From an archaeon (GTDB taxonomy: Archaea; Thermoproteota; Nitrososphaeria; Nitrososphaerales; Nitrosopumilaceae), in NCBI GenBank assembly GCA_021824845.1, contig JAKAJY010000079.1, forward strand, positions 1-9,570: DNA of 9,570 bases. The letters run 5' to 3'. The position numbers and the translations under genes are program-made. The notes below the pieces were generated by a model, which had not been told where the DNA came from, made no database searches, and was given only the letters and a program-made list of their open reading frames with translations. This document shows positions 1 through 7,253 of this stretch, piece after piece. The stretch's first letter is position 1. The number at the start of each line of letters is the position of its first letter.

Positions 1-1
1 T

Positions 2-154
2 GAACACGCAGTACTAGCAATCGCCTACAAAGTTGGAGACCGACCATCAGCACTTGACAAGATCCGCGCAGAAGTCCTAGTACCAACTGGCTCTGCATTG
101 ACTATAGAAAGACAAGTGCCATCAATTACAACATCGGTTGTAGATCTCGGATAG
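2..154 (+). CDS. arlB: Archaellin (archaeal flagellin), C-terminal fragment
   Basis: This is the last 50 codons of a gene that begins before the window; the reading frame enters at base 2 and ends with TAG at 152-154. The peptide contains the archaellin-type ending: a short stretch with PTGSALTIERQVP followed by a terminal VVDLG. Known archaellins end in a similar way (an aromatic/hydrophobic beta region, P-P/T-G-x-x-L-x-x-x-R-x-x-P, then a short hydrophobic tail). Archaellins are type IV pilin-like subunits, cleaved by the prepilin peptidase, whose C-terminal beta domain forms the surface of the rotating filament. The N-terminal signal and helix lie outside the window. Its position directly before the other archaellum genes supports the call. 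The gap to the next gene is only 16 bp, so the two are probably co-transcribed. Which archaellin paralogue this is cannot be told. Confidence 0.82.
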   Translation, partial: EHAVLAIAYKVGDRPSALDKIRAEVLVPTGSALTIERQVPSITTSVVDLG

Positions 155-170
155 ATGCGGGAGTGCTCTT

Positions 171-1463
171 ATGATCGCTCCAAGCAATCTTTTTTCTTTT
201 TTCACTAAAACACTGACTAGTATTACATCAGGCTTTCGCATGTTTTTGGCAGGAAGCATAGCAGGTGTATACACTTTGATATTGTATGAGACATTCCCTC
301 AATATCTGTTTGAAATTAATAATTCGTTGTTTTACTTTGTCATACCAGTAAGTGTTATTGTATCTGTACTGGTAGCAGTACCGAAATTCTTGCTTGGAGG
401 AGCCACTCCAAAGCAGGCACCAAAGGCACAAGAACTAGCACCAGAGGATCCATTAAGTGCCTTGCTCGGCGAGCCAACCCAAATCATCCAGTCTGAATCT
501 CTAACATCCGATGCAGCAATAGACACTGGAAAGATTGGCGGTGCAAATGCAGAACTAGAAGCACTACTGGCTGGAGGGCCATCAGTACCAATCAGTGACA
601 CCATAACCACAGAAACCGAAGTCACAGCAGTCATGGGAGGAATTGATGAGAACAAAATCCGTGAACTAATTGATCAGAAATTTGAGCCAGTTGAAAAAGA
701 TCTTACCACCTTCAAAAAAGACCTAAACAAGATCAAAGAAGACATGAAGGTAACAAAGGAAAGCGTAGACACACTAACTGAATCATTTGAAGGAACCCTA
801 ACTGACATGAAAGCATTCCAGGCAGAGATCTCAAACCCACTAAACTTTATGAGAAAATACTTTGAGGCACTAGACCTGACGAATCTGTCTGATCCATCAT
901 TACCGCTAAAGCAAGGAATTCTTCAGGGACAAATGCCTTCACCAAATCCCCCACAACAAGTCATGCCACAAGTACAAATGCCAGCCCAGAGTGCTCCAAT
1001 TCCCGTAATCATACAAGCAGGAGGTAGCTCGCAGCCAGCCCAGCCAATGCCGCAGACAGTGCCTAGCCCCACTGCCATAAGACAGGGAAGCGAAATGGAC
1101 AATCTAGTCAAGGGAACAGATCTGAACAATCCGATGGATTCTATGATGAAACCATTGTTTTCTGGAAATCTTTCCGTTGCAAATATGATGGCAATTGTAG
1201 AATTGGTCGGAGAAATGTTTGCAGAAAGAGGAGAAGACTGCATAGACTTGCTAGTGGAGCAATGCAAGCTCATGGGCCTAAAGCCAGAAGACGAGCATAC
1301 CATCTATAACATAATTGACATGCTAAAAAATTCTGGCATGTCAACGGATGATGCAATATCTCAATTGTACAAGTTTGCAAAAATCGTCGGCCTAAACGAC
1401 AAAGAATCAGACGCATATTATGCAAGATTAAGCGCAAAATCAAAACGAGAGAGGGAAAACTAA
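171..1463 (+). CDS. Membrane-anchored coiled-coil protein with ArlCDE-like C-terminal region
   Basis: A 430-residue protein in the position that arlC/D/E (Euryarchaeota) or arlX (Crenarchaeota) occupies in archaellum clusters. Residues about 24-46 and 52-75 are hydrophobic and look like two membrane segments. A charged, heptad-like region at about 157-225 suggests a coiled coil. Residues about 253-303 form a Pro/Gln/Met-rich flexible linker. Residues about 330-410 are a compact helical region; the part from AIVELVGEMFAERG to KLMGL resembles, loosely, the ArlD/E domain pattern (a hydrophobic helix with VG, a Leu-rich helix and a short G-containing turn). In known systems ArlCDE links chemotaxis output (CheF/CheY) to the motor, while ArlX is a membrane-anchored coiled-coil ring. 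This protein looks like a mixture of both. The ATG is preceded by GGGAGTG five bases upstream and is the first start after the archaellin stop. Involvement in the archaellum is inferred mainly from context; the exact family assignment is uncertain. Confidence 0.6.
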   Translation: MIAPSNLFSFFTKTLTSITSGFRMFLAGSIAGVYTLILYETFPQYLFEINNSLFYFVIPVSVIVSVLVAVPKFLLGGATPKQAPKAQELAPEDPLSALLGEPTQIIQSESLTSDAAIDTGKIGGANAELEALLAGGPSVPISDTITTETEVTAVMGGIDENKIRELIDQKFEPVEKDLTTFKKDLNKIKEDMKVTKESVDTLTESFEGTLTDMKAFQAEISNPLNFMRKYFEALDLTNLSDPSLPLKQGILQGQMPSPNPPQQVMPQVQMPAQSAPIPVIIQAGGSSQPAQPMPQTVPSPTAIRQGSEMDNLVKGTDLNNPMDSMMKPLFSGNLSVANMMAIVELVGEMFAERGEDCIDLLVEQCKLMGLKPEDEHTIYNIIDMLKNSGMSTDDAISQLYKFAKIVGLNDKESDAYYARLSAKSKREREN

Positions 1464-1946
1464 ATGGCATCTAGCGTAATGACTGAAGCAATTCTAATCA
1501 TTGCCTCCATTGTGGTTGCAACATCGATTGCAGGCGTGGTAATGTCGCAGGTTGGAACATTTGAATCAACATTTACTGCAACATCAGAAGCACAGAAAAA
1601 CGAAATGCTAACAAAGCTCAAAGTAATCCATGTGATGAGAAACACCACCGCATCTCCACCGACACTTGAAATCTGGACCAAAAACATTGGAATTGATCCT
1701 ATTACATCGCCTGCATCGATTGATGTGTATTTTGGCGAGTCTGGCTCTGCACAAAGAATTCCATACAGTGCGTCAGGTGGGGAAGACACTTGGAAGTTCC
1801 AGCCCGTCACTGAACCCACCATAATTCAAAAAATGGACACATTTCAAATCAAGATTACCGATAGCCAGCTCACATCCAGCAAGACATATGTGGTAAGAGT
1901 GATTGCGCCAAACGGCGTCTATTCTGATTATGTTCTTTCAACCTGA
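1464..1946 (+). CDS. arlG: Archaellum protein ArlG (FlaG)
   Basis: A 160-residue protein with one N-terminal membrane helix (about residues 5-28, a TEAILIIASIVVATSIAGVV-type segment), followed by a polar, beta-rich domain with the pattern LEIWTKNIGIDPI typical of the FlaG/FlaF beta-sandwich. ArlG is known to form a filament capping ArlF outside the membrane, giving the stator that anchors the archaellum to the S-layer. The N-terminal S-x-x-x-T/S-E-x-I-x-x-I-A-x-I-V-V-A pattern separates it from ArlF. The start codon directly follows the previous stop (TAA then ATG), with a purine-rich GAGAGAGGG eight bases upstream. The gene order G then F then H-I-J matches the crenarchaeal order rather than the euryarchaeal F-G order. 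The assignment of G versus F rests on N-terminal pattern and order. Confidence 0.8.
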   Translation: MASSVMTEAILIIASIVVATSIAGVVMSQVGTFESTFTATSEAQKNEMLTKLKVIHVMRNTTASPPTLEIWTKNIGIDPITSPASIDVYFGESGSAQRIPYSASGGEDTWKFQPVTEPTIIQKMDTFQIKITDSQLTSSKTYVVRVIAPNGVYSDYVLST

Positions 1947-1961
1947 TTGGGGGTATCATAC

Positions 1962-2480
1962 ATGGGACTAAGCGTAGCTATTGCAGGCGGAATAGTCATG
2001 TTTGCACTAGTGTACATATTGTTAATGCTACCAGGCGTGGTAGACCAGACCACCGCTGTTACAAAGGCATCATCAGAAATCTCTGGCATTGAAAATTCCA
2101 TACTAAAGACAAACATTGCCATGAGCTCCCTTACTGCTACGGTAGCTTCCACCACAATTGACTTTACCATGACCAATTCTGGCACGGAAAAGCTCTGGAA
2201 CTATGAGAAATTCAGTCTAATCATTACATACCCAATATCTGGTGGCACAAACAAAACCGAATCATTCGCCTATCAGAGTGGTGCATGTGTAACCCCGTCT
2301 GCTGGAAGATGGTGTATCACATCCATTAGTAGTGATGCAATAGATCCAAGAATCTTAAACACTGATGAAATCCTAAACGGACGGGCAACATCCAGTACTG
2401 CACTAGACGCAGGAGGTACTGCATATGCTACCATATCAACTGATAAGGGAATCACAGCAACCAGAACCGATGGCACCTAG
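1962..2480 (+). CDS. arlF: Archaellum stator protein ArlF (FlaF)
   Basis: A 172-residue protein starting MGLSVAIAGG, with a single N-terminal membrane helix (about residues 3-23) followed by an extracytoplasmic beta-rich domain containing the TMTNSGTEKLWNYEKF motif that resembles ArlF proteins. ArlF is known to bind S-layer protein and acts with ArlG as the stator outside the membrane. An upstream TTG at 1947 is in frame and would add five residues, but the ATG at 1962 is preferred: it has GGGGGTATC, resembling the archaeal Shine-Dalgarno GGAGGTGATC, just upstream, and ArlF proteins typically begin MGFS/MGLS at the membrane helix. The gap to arlG is then 15 bp. Two cysteines in the outer domain (in ACVTP and RWCIT) could form a disulfide; that is inference. 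The gene is followed by a 104-bp gap. Confidence 0.78.
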   Translation: MGLSVAIAGGIVMFALVYILLMLPGVVDQTTAVTKASSEISGIENSILKTNIAMSSLTATVASTTIDFTMTNSGTEKLWNYEKFSLIITYPISGGTNKTESFAYQSGACVTPSAGRWCITSISSDAIDPRILNTDEILNGRATSSTALDAGGTAYATISTDKGITATRTDGT

Positions 2481-2584
2481 TTTTTGATATTCGTTCGAAA
2501 AGACCAAACACCATCTTATATCAAATTTTTCTTCACGAGTTTTGTTGAATGTTGTATTTGCCTATTTTATAAAATGGAGGAACC
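2481..2584 (+). promoter_or_regulatory. arlF-arlH intergenic region: possible terminator, promoter and Shine-Dalgarno
   Basis: This is the only sizeable non-coding gap inside the archaellum genes. It starts with a T5 tract directly after the arlF stop and has a second T5 tract at 2526-2530; such T-rich stretches on the coding strand are compatible with archaeal termination. A TATA-like element, CTTATATC, lies at 2515-2522 and would place transcription start near 2544. A strong Shine-Dalgarno, TGGAGG, at 2575-2580 precedes the arlH ATG by four bases. An internal palindrome TTCGAA is at 2494-2499. The most economical reading is partial termination after arlF plus a second promoter for arlHIJ; this is inferred from sequence only. 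Confidence 0.4.
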
Positions 2585-3286
2585 ATGACTGAGATAATTC
2601 CATGCACCAACGAAGAAGTCGACAGACAGTTTGGTGGGGGAATCCCATTTCCTACACTAATGTTAATTGAGGGAGATCACGGAACCGGCAAGTCTGCTCT
2701 GGCAGCGCAGTTCATGAAGGGATTTCTTAGCTCTGATAAGAAAATTCTCTGCGTTACAGAAAACACCGTCAAAGAATACATCGAAAACATGAAGGCTATA
2801 ACATTTAATTTCTCTACTGCCTTCCTACGAAATCGACTTACTATAATGCCGCTCCATATGTATGGAGTCCAGTGGAATAGAGAGCAATCATCATATCTGT
2901 TGCCTGTAGTTGGCAAATACATTGGCAACAGCTTCAAGGAACACAACTGTGTAGTGATTGATTCACTATCTCTGTTGACGGTGTTCTCTGATGCTAGCAG
3001 AATCTTGGAGTTTTTCACCCAGTGCAAGTATTTGGTTGCACGTGGCATGAGCATTATCATAACAGTACATCCAGAAGATATTCCGCCAGACCTTAGAATG
3101 CGAGTCAAAGGTGGAGTCGATGTCTATCTAAAGCTGGGCTCAACTAACATCGGTGGTAAGGACGTCAAGACACTAAAAATTGTAAAGCTAATTGGTTCTA
3201 AAGAAAACACCGACTCTGGATTTGCCTTTGAGGTGGACATGACTTTTGGAATAAAGATCGTGCCAATATCGATGGCAAACGCATAG
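2585..3286 (+). CDS. arlH: ArlH (FlaH), KaiC-like ATP-binding archaellum protein
   Basis: A 233-residue RecA/KaiC-type protein, the usual ArlH length. Walker A is GDHGTGKS at residues 30-37, and Walker B is VVIDSLS at about 123-129 with Asp126. The TEN motif at 58-60 carries a glutamate in the place where KaiC-like proteins have their catalytic Glu. ArlH is known to bind ATP, to form a hexameric ring under ArlJ, to interact with ArlI, and in Euryarchaeota to connect to ArlCDE; it acts at the cytoplasmic base of the archaellum. The ATG is well supported by TGGAGG four bases upstream. The gene is followed after 13 bp by arlI. A four-codon ATG-GAG-GAA-CCA-TGA overlap just before the start is noted but probably incidental. 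Confidence 0.93.
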   Translation: MTEIIPCTNEEVDRQFGGGIPFPTLMLIEGDHGTGKSALAAQFMKGFLSSDKKILCVTENTVKEYIENMKAITFNFSTAFLRNRLTIMPLHMYGVQWNREQSSYLLPVVGKYIGNSFKEHNCVVIDSLSLLTVFSDASRILEFFTQCKYLVARGMSIIITVHPEDIPPDLRMRVKGGVDVYLKLGSTNIGGKDVKTLKIVKLIGSKENTDSGFAFEVDMTFGIKIVPISMANA

Positions 3287-3293
3287 GGAGGCT
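3286..3293 (+). promoter_or_regulatory. Shine-Dalgarno for the GTG start of arlI
   Basis: The sequence GGGAGGCT immediately follows the arlH stop and lies six bases before GTG at 3300. It matches the core of the archaeal anti-Shine-Dalgarno complement (GGAGG) and decides the non-ATG start of arlI. Confidence 0.7.
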
Positions 3294-3299
3294 ACGGCT

Positions 3300-4973
3300 G
3301 TGCCTTTTGATTTTGCCCAAGTAAAAGACAAGCGCTTCATTGAGGAGCTCAAAAAATCATCTCATCTGCTAAACTATGTGGACATGTACACCTCACGTGG
3401 CAATCCATTGCCTTTATTCACAGAGTCACTACAAGCAGAGCACAAAAAGCTCAAAGAGCCAAACCTGATCTACCCAGTCACAGATACAACGTACATCCAC
3501 ATCAACCCGCACACGTCATCCGATGATGGATACATGGAATATGTCATAATAGAGCCGGATCCGCCTGAGAGAAAAATAATGGACATTGCAGACAAGATGT
3601 TCGCAATTCAATCCGCTGACATGGTGCCGCCGCTAGAAATCACAGAACGATTCAACATGATTGAAAATTATCTGAAGACAAACACACAGATCTCAGAGAC
3701 ACCAGTTGACTATAATGCATTGGGTGATGTGTACAAGCTAAAGACCTTACCTGTATACAAAAATGATTGGACAGGACTACGATATCATTTTCTTCAAAAG
3801 AGGGCAGGAACTGGAATCTTGGATCCGTTTCTGGCTGATTCCAACCTAGAAGACATTTCCATAATTGGCGCAGGAAATGTGTATGTAATCCACAAGTCAT
3901 TTGGTGCACTAAAATGTCCACTCTTTTTGGGTGTGGAAGAAATTGATGAGCTGATTATTTCCATGTCAGAACAATTTGGAAAAACCGTCTCTCACGCAAA
4001 GCCCGTCATAGATGCAGTACTGCCTGATGGATCCAGAATCAACATCGTGTTTGGCAAGGACATATCCCGCAAAGGCACAAACGCAACCATAAGAAAGTTC
4101 GCGTCCACACCTCTATCGATTACCCAAGTTCTAACATCAAAGGCACTTGATTTTAGAGAAGCAGCGTACATGTGGATGATGCTTGCAGAAGGCATGAGTG
4201 TCTTCATTAATGGAGAAACTGCATCTGGAAAAACCACCACTCTGATGGCACTAACTGCATTCATTCCATCAAACTGGAAAATTGTAACAATAGAGGATAC
4301 TCCTGAGCTTACACTGCCACACTCTAACTGGATCACCGAGCAAACCAGAGACACTGGAAACGAGCATTCCTCTGTGACAATGTTTGATTTGCTAAAAGCG
4401 GCCTTAAGACAGCGTCCCAACTATATCTTTGTAGGAGAAATCAGAGGAGCGGAAGCAAACATCGCGTTTCAAGCCATGCAGACTGGTCACCCGGTAGTAT
4501 CGACATTCCACGCAGCAAACATGACTGCACTAATCCAAAGAATCACCAATCCACCAATGCTAATCCCAAAGACAAACGTAGAAAACCTAAACATTGGATT
4601 ATTCCAAGGAGCTGTGCAGGGCCCTGGAGGAAAAAGAGTAAGACGAGTCTTGTCCATCAATGAAATCCTAGGTTATAATGCGGAAGGCGGTAACATCATG
4701 TTCATTCCCGTGTTTAACTGGGATCCTGGAACTGATGAGGTAAAATTCAGGGGCAAAGGTTCCAGTGCATTGTTTGTGCAAAAAGTATTGGAGAAAAGAG
4801 GCATGCACAAAAAAGATGAAGGATTACTATACGAGGAGCTGGAACTGCGCGCAAAAATCCTGCAAAAAATGATGGAAAAAAGAATCTTCAACTTTTATGA
4901 TGTGTTTGACTCAATATCTCACTGTCGAGAGATTGGCCTTGAGGCATTCTACAAGGAACTTGATACACTATGA
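3300..4973 (+). CDS. arlI: ArlI (FlaI), archaellum motor/assembly ATPase
   Basis: A 557-residue type II/IV secretion-type ATPase. The N-terminal part (about 1-280) contains the region typical of the family, with LADSNLEDISI and the PVIDAVLPDGSRINI motif. In the C-terminal RecA-like domain, Walker A is GETASGKT at 305-312 (Lys311), the Asp box is TIEDTPEL at 330-337, Walker B is YIFVGEIRG at 375-383 (Glu380), and the His box is HPVVSTFHA at 397-405. All key residues are intact. ArlI is known as the hexameric ATPase that drives both filament assembly and rotation, working with ArlJ and ArlH at the inner face of the membrane. The start is GTG, supported by GGGAGG. The stop overlaps the arlJ start in ATGA. 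The other possibility, a pilus ATPase, is made unlikely by the adjacent ArlH and archaellin. Confidence 0.95.
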   Translation: MPFDFAQVKDKRFIEELKKSSHLLNYVDMYTSRGNPLPLFTESLQAEHKKLKEPNLIYPVTDTTYIHINPHTSSDDGYMEYVIIEPDPPERKIMDIADKMFAIQSADMVPPLEITERFNMIENYLKTNTQISETPVDYNALGDVYKLKTLPVYKNDWTGLRYHFLQKRAGTGILDPFLADSNLEDISIIGAGNVYVIHKSFGALKCPLFLGVEEIDELIISMSEQFGKTVSHAKPVIDAVLPDGSRINIVFGKDISRKGTNATIRKFASTPLSITQVLTSKALDFREAAYMWMMLAEGMSVFINGETASGKTTTLMALTAFIPSNWKIVTIEDTPELTLPHSNWITEQTRDTGNEHSSVTMFDLLKAALRQRPNYIFVGEIRGAEANIAFQAMQTGHPVVSTFHAANMTALIQRITNPPMLIPKTNVENLNIGLFQGAVQGPGGKRVRRVLSINEILGYNAEGGNIMFIPVFNWDPGTDEVKFRGKGSSALFVQKVLEKRGMHKKDEGLLYEELELRAKILQKMMEKRIFNFYDVFDSISHCREIGLEAFYKELDTL

Positions 4974-6454
4974 TACAGATTCCATTATTCAAGAATCTCA
5001 CCCTGGCAAACATCCAAAAAAGTGATGAGAAATTTGTCTATTTTGTGGCGTTTTTGTATTGTGTATCCACTGGTGAAGTGGGCGGCATCGACCTAATCAG
5101 AACCGCTCGTGAGACAAATTATGGAAAATACACCGCAGCGTTTCGTGAGGTGTATCAGCTGGGCATAGGGTGGGGCTACGGAGTATCAAAATCCCTAGAG
5201 ATGATTGCGGACAAGGTTTCAACGGACAAGTCTGATCAGCTAAAACAAATTCTGATGAAGCTAGCTCAGGTCATCAGACTGGGTGACTCACTCAAAACCT
5301 TTCTGGCAGAGGAGATGAAATCAACTCTGATAAGCTATTCTATAGTATACGAAAGAAAATTGGAAAACCAGAAGCTATTCTTGGAAATGTTCTACACTTT
5401 GATGTCCACTGCGGCATTTATGATTGCGGCAAACTCGATTATGAGCATGCTCATGGGACAAGAAAACTCTGAGCAGATCTTATTGATGTCGTTCATTGGA
5501 GTGGCTGCAAGCATGAGTGCGTTTGTATTCATGATGTACATCATGTTCCCACGTGACAAGCTAGGATATGCAAGTGCGGACGAAGACCTCAAATTCAGAA
5601 TCAAGGTATACATGACACTTGGTGCGGGTGCCGGAATTGGTATAGTGCTAGTCATGACGCAAATCGTGCCAACCATACTTGTAGTCGGAATAGCAGGCGC
5701 TCCTCTGATCTATCCCGGATTGCTTGCAAGAAAAATGGAGCAAAAGGTACGACAGCAAAATGAATGGTACCCACAGTTCATTCGCCACTTTGGTGAGATC
5801 TATGCTACTGTGGGTTCTGTCGGTGGGGCTCTTGAGGCAGTGCTTAGAAGTGACTTTGGGCCGCTACAGGAAAACATTCAGAGATTCAAAAACCGCATCA
5901 AACACAGAATAGAGCAAAAAGTAGCGTTTGAGCTTATGTCTAGAGATACGGGTAGGGAGATAATTGCAAATGGAAACGAGGTCATATCAAATGCAATGGA
6001 CAAAGGAGGAAATCTCAACATTGCGGGAAACCAAGTATCAGAAATTACTGTAAAAATCAATGAGCTTAGGGCAAAGCGTGCACAAACTGCCAAGACATTT
6101 GAGACCATCATTATAGTACTACATGCATTAACTTTGGCAGTATTTGGCTTGATGAACAAGCTTACAGGAATATTTTATCAGCTTGTCAGCACTGTAGATG
6201 TCTCAAATGACACATTACAATTAACACCAATCGATCCACAGTTCATGGCAATGATGATGCCTGCGATGATCATAATGGTCTCAGCAATCTCAGCAATGGC
6301 ACTCAAGGTAGCGCAGGGAGGTCTCTACAAGACTGTATTTTATCATGTTGGATTGTTGATTGTAATAGGCTCTGTAGTCATGTTTGCAATGGATGCTATA
6401 TTGTCTGACTATTTGGCAACACATGTGCTTGATTTCGTCAAACCCGACGTATAG
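4970..6454 (+). CDS. arlJ: ArlJ (FlaJ), archaellum membrane platform protein
   Basis: A 494-residue polytopic membrane protein with two type II secretion F-like cytoplasmic regions (about 27-135 and 265-375), each followed by membrane helices. Hydrophobic segments are visible near 140-162, 168-193, 213-253 (probably two helices), 378-403, 425-448 and 455-478. The long basic region between the middle and final helices (with ARKMEQKVRQQ and RFKNRIKHRIEQK) is expected in the cytoplasm, where it would contact ArlI. ArlJ is the only polytopic membrane core of the archaellum and transmits ATP-driven movement of ArlI to the filament. Its ATG overlaps the arlI stop by four bases, implying translational coupling. 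Length and topology fit the family, and no truncation is seen. Confidence 0.93.
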   Translation: MIQIPLFKNLTLANIQKSDEKFVYFVAFLYCVSTGEVGGIDLIRTARETNYGKYTAAFREVYQLGIGWGYGVSKSLEMIADKVSTDKSDQLKQILMKLAQVIRLGDSLKTFLAEEMKSTLISYSIVYERKLENQKLFLEMFYTLMSTAAFMIAANSIMSMLMGQENSEQILLMSFIGVAASMSAFVFMMYIMFPRDKLGYASADEDLKFRIKVYMTLGAGAGIGIVLVMTQIVPTILVVGIAGAPLIYPGLLARKMEQKVRQQNEWYPQFIRHFGEIYATVGSVGGALEAVLRSDFGPLQENIQRFKNRIKHRIEQKVAFELMSRDTGREIIANGNEVISNAMDKGGNLNIAGNQVSEITVKINELRAKRAQTAKTFETIIIVLHALTLAVFGLMNKLTGIFYQLVSTVDVSNDTLQLTPIDPQFMAMMMPAMIIMVSAISAMALKVAQGGLYKTVFYHVGLLIVIGSVVMFAMDAILSDYLATHVLDFVKPDV

Positions 6455-6480
6455 TCTGAATATATCAAACATACAACATC

Positions 6481-6487
6481 CTATATT
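6481..6487 (+). promoter_or_regulatory. TATA-like box for a probable leaderless cheW transcript
   Basis: CTATATT is centred about 27 bases before the cheW ATG, the distance at which an archaeal TATA box would place transcription start at the ATG itself. No Shine-Dalgarno-like sequence precedes this ATG (the bases are ATATCAGAATA), which fits a leaderless mRNA. An alternative AT-rich element, TTTTTAAAATAT, lies closer to the start and fits less well. Confidence 0.45.
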
Positions 6488-6510
6488 CTGATTTTTAAAA
6501 TATCAGAATA
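6484..6510 (+). repeat. Perfect inverted repeat abutting the cheW start codon
   Basis: Arms TATTCTGAT (6484-6492) and ATCAGAATA (6502-6510) are exact reverse complements of nine bases, separated by nine bases (TTTTAAAAT). The right arm ends at the base just before the cheW ATG, and the left arm overlaps the TATA-like box. A related half-site pair, TCTGA and TATCA, occurs at 6455-6467. The position between TATA box and start is where archaeal repressors commonly bind. It has no T-tract after it, so a terminator is unlikely. Confidence 0.6.
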
Positions 6511-7179
6511 ATGAGTACACAGACAGCATCTGTAGATACCATACAGGTAGTCTCATTTATGATAGTAAACCAATCCAATAAAAAAGAAGATTATGCCATA
6601 CCAATAGAACAGGTGCGGGAGATCCGTTCACTTGAAAAAATTACGCGGGTTCCGAGATCGGAATCGCACGTAAAAGGCATAATGAATCTGCGTGGACTGA
6701 TCATACCAGTAATTGATGTCAAAGAAAAGCTAGGCCTTGGCACCCACACGGCAACCGACTCTAAACAAAGAATTTTGGTAGCAAACATTGCTGACTCTCT
6801 TACTGGATTATTGGTGGATGAGGTTGACCAAGTCATGAGAATCCAAACAAAAGACATTGATTCTGCACCGCAAAGCGCAACGGAATCACACCATTATATC
6901 AAAGGAATAGCAAAACTAGATCAAAGACTAGTCATACTGCTTGATGCCGAAGCACTGCTCTTAGGTAAAAGAGAATCCATCGAAAAAGAGGCAAAGCCCA
7001 CAGAACCAAAGATATCCGAGGCACCAAAGTCAGAGGAAAACAAGCCAACGGAAATGTCTCAAGTAGAGACCGCAAGCCAGACCATAAATGACATCCCGCC
7101 AGAACTTGCAGCGGTGTTTGCAGAAGATGAGCAAGGAATTCCACCAACCCAGATAATTCGGGAAGAAACCACAACCTGA
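6511..7179 (+). CDS. cheW: CheW, chemotaxis coupling protein with C-terminal acidic tail
   Basis: A 222-residue protein. Residues about 10-153 form a CheW domain: the FMIVNQSNKKEDYAIPIEQVREI beginning region, the HVKGIMNLRGLIIPVIDV core (Arg61 matching the conserved Arg of E. coli CheW) and the GLLVDEVDQVMRI segment. CheW links receptor tips to CheA in the cytoplasmic signalling array. The domain alone usually makes a protein of about 150-170 residues; here about 68 more residues follow, rich in Glu, Lys, Pro, Ser and Thr, with a short hydrophobic stretch NDIPPELAAVFAEDE at about 193-207 that may be a binding motif. The ATG has no Shine-Dalgarno but a TATA-like box about 27 bases upstream, consistent with a leaderless transcript. 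It is the first gene of the chemotaxis block. Confidence 0.92.
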   Translation: MSTQTASVDTIQVVSFMIVNQSNKKEDYAIPIEQVREIRSLEKITRVPRSESHVKGIMNLRGLIIPVIDVKEKLGLGTHTATDSKQRILVANIADSLTGLLVDEVDQVMRIQTKDIDSAPQSATESHHYIKGIAKLDQRLVILLDAEALLLGKRESIEKEAKPTEPKISEAPKSEENKPTEMSQVETASQTINDIPPELAAVFAEDEQGIPPTQIIREETTT

Positions 7180-7219
7180 TTGCCAGTCTGGAATCGATCT
7201 AGTGGAGAAAATTCCCTGA

Positions 7220-7230
7220 AGTTTAATACA
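7220..7230 (+). promoter_or_regulatory. Weak TATA-like element before the small helical gene
   Basis: AGTTTAATACA lies about 24-34 bases upstream of the ATG at 7254, and there is no recognisable Shine-Dalgarno (the bases before the ATG are GTCGAGCAGCCTAG). A leaderless transcript is possible. The match to a TATA box is weak, and read-through from cheW across the 74-bp gap is equally likely. Confidence 0.25.
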
Positions 7231-7253
7231 ATATTTCATGTCGAGCAGCCTAG

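Noticed and set aside
923..1303. 126-codon minus-strand open frame opposite the scaffold gene's Pro-rich region
   Set aside because: It is the complement of a biased Pro/Gln/Met-rich coding region; the peptide is rich in Cys, Gly, Ser and Ile with no recognisable domain, and the plus-strand gene fits the operon.
1947..1961. TTG at 1947 as start of arlF
   Set aside because: The in-frame ATG at 1962 has a better placed GGGGGTATC upstream and gives the expected ArlF N-terminus at the membrane helix.
2574..2588. Four-codon ATG-to-TGA frame overlapping the arlH start
   Set aside because: Arises from the Shine-Dalgarno sequence AAAATGGAGG itself; too short to support as a gene.
2677..3108. 143-codon minus-strand open frame inside arlH
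   Set aside because: Shadow of the conserved KaiC-like coding sequence, with no domain and no promoter or Shine-Dalgarno seen.
3992..4420. 142-codon minus-strand open frame inside arlI
   Set aside because: It lies opposite conserved arlI motifs including Walker A, and its peptide resembles no family; typical antisense shadow.
5724..5912. 62-codon plus-strand frame inside arlJ
   Set aside because: Fully nested in an intact ArlJ in another frame; no supporting ribosome binding site or recognisable product.
6484..6510. Inverted repeat before cheW as a bacterial-style transcription terminator
   Set aside because: The stem is AT-rich, no T-tract follows it, and it abuts a start codon; an operator or translational hairpin fits better.
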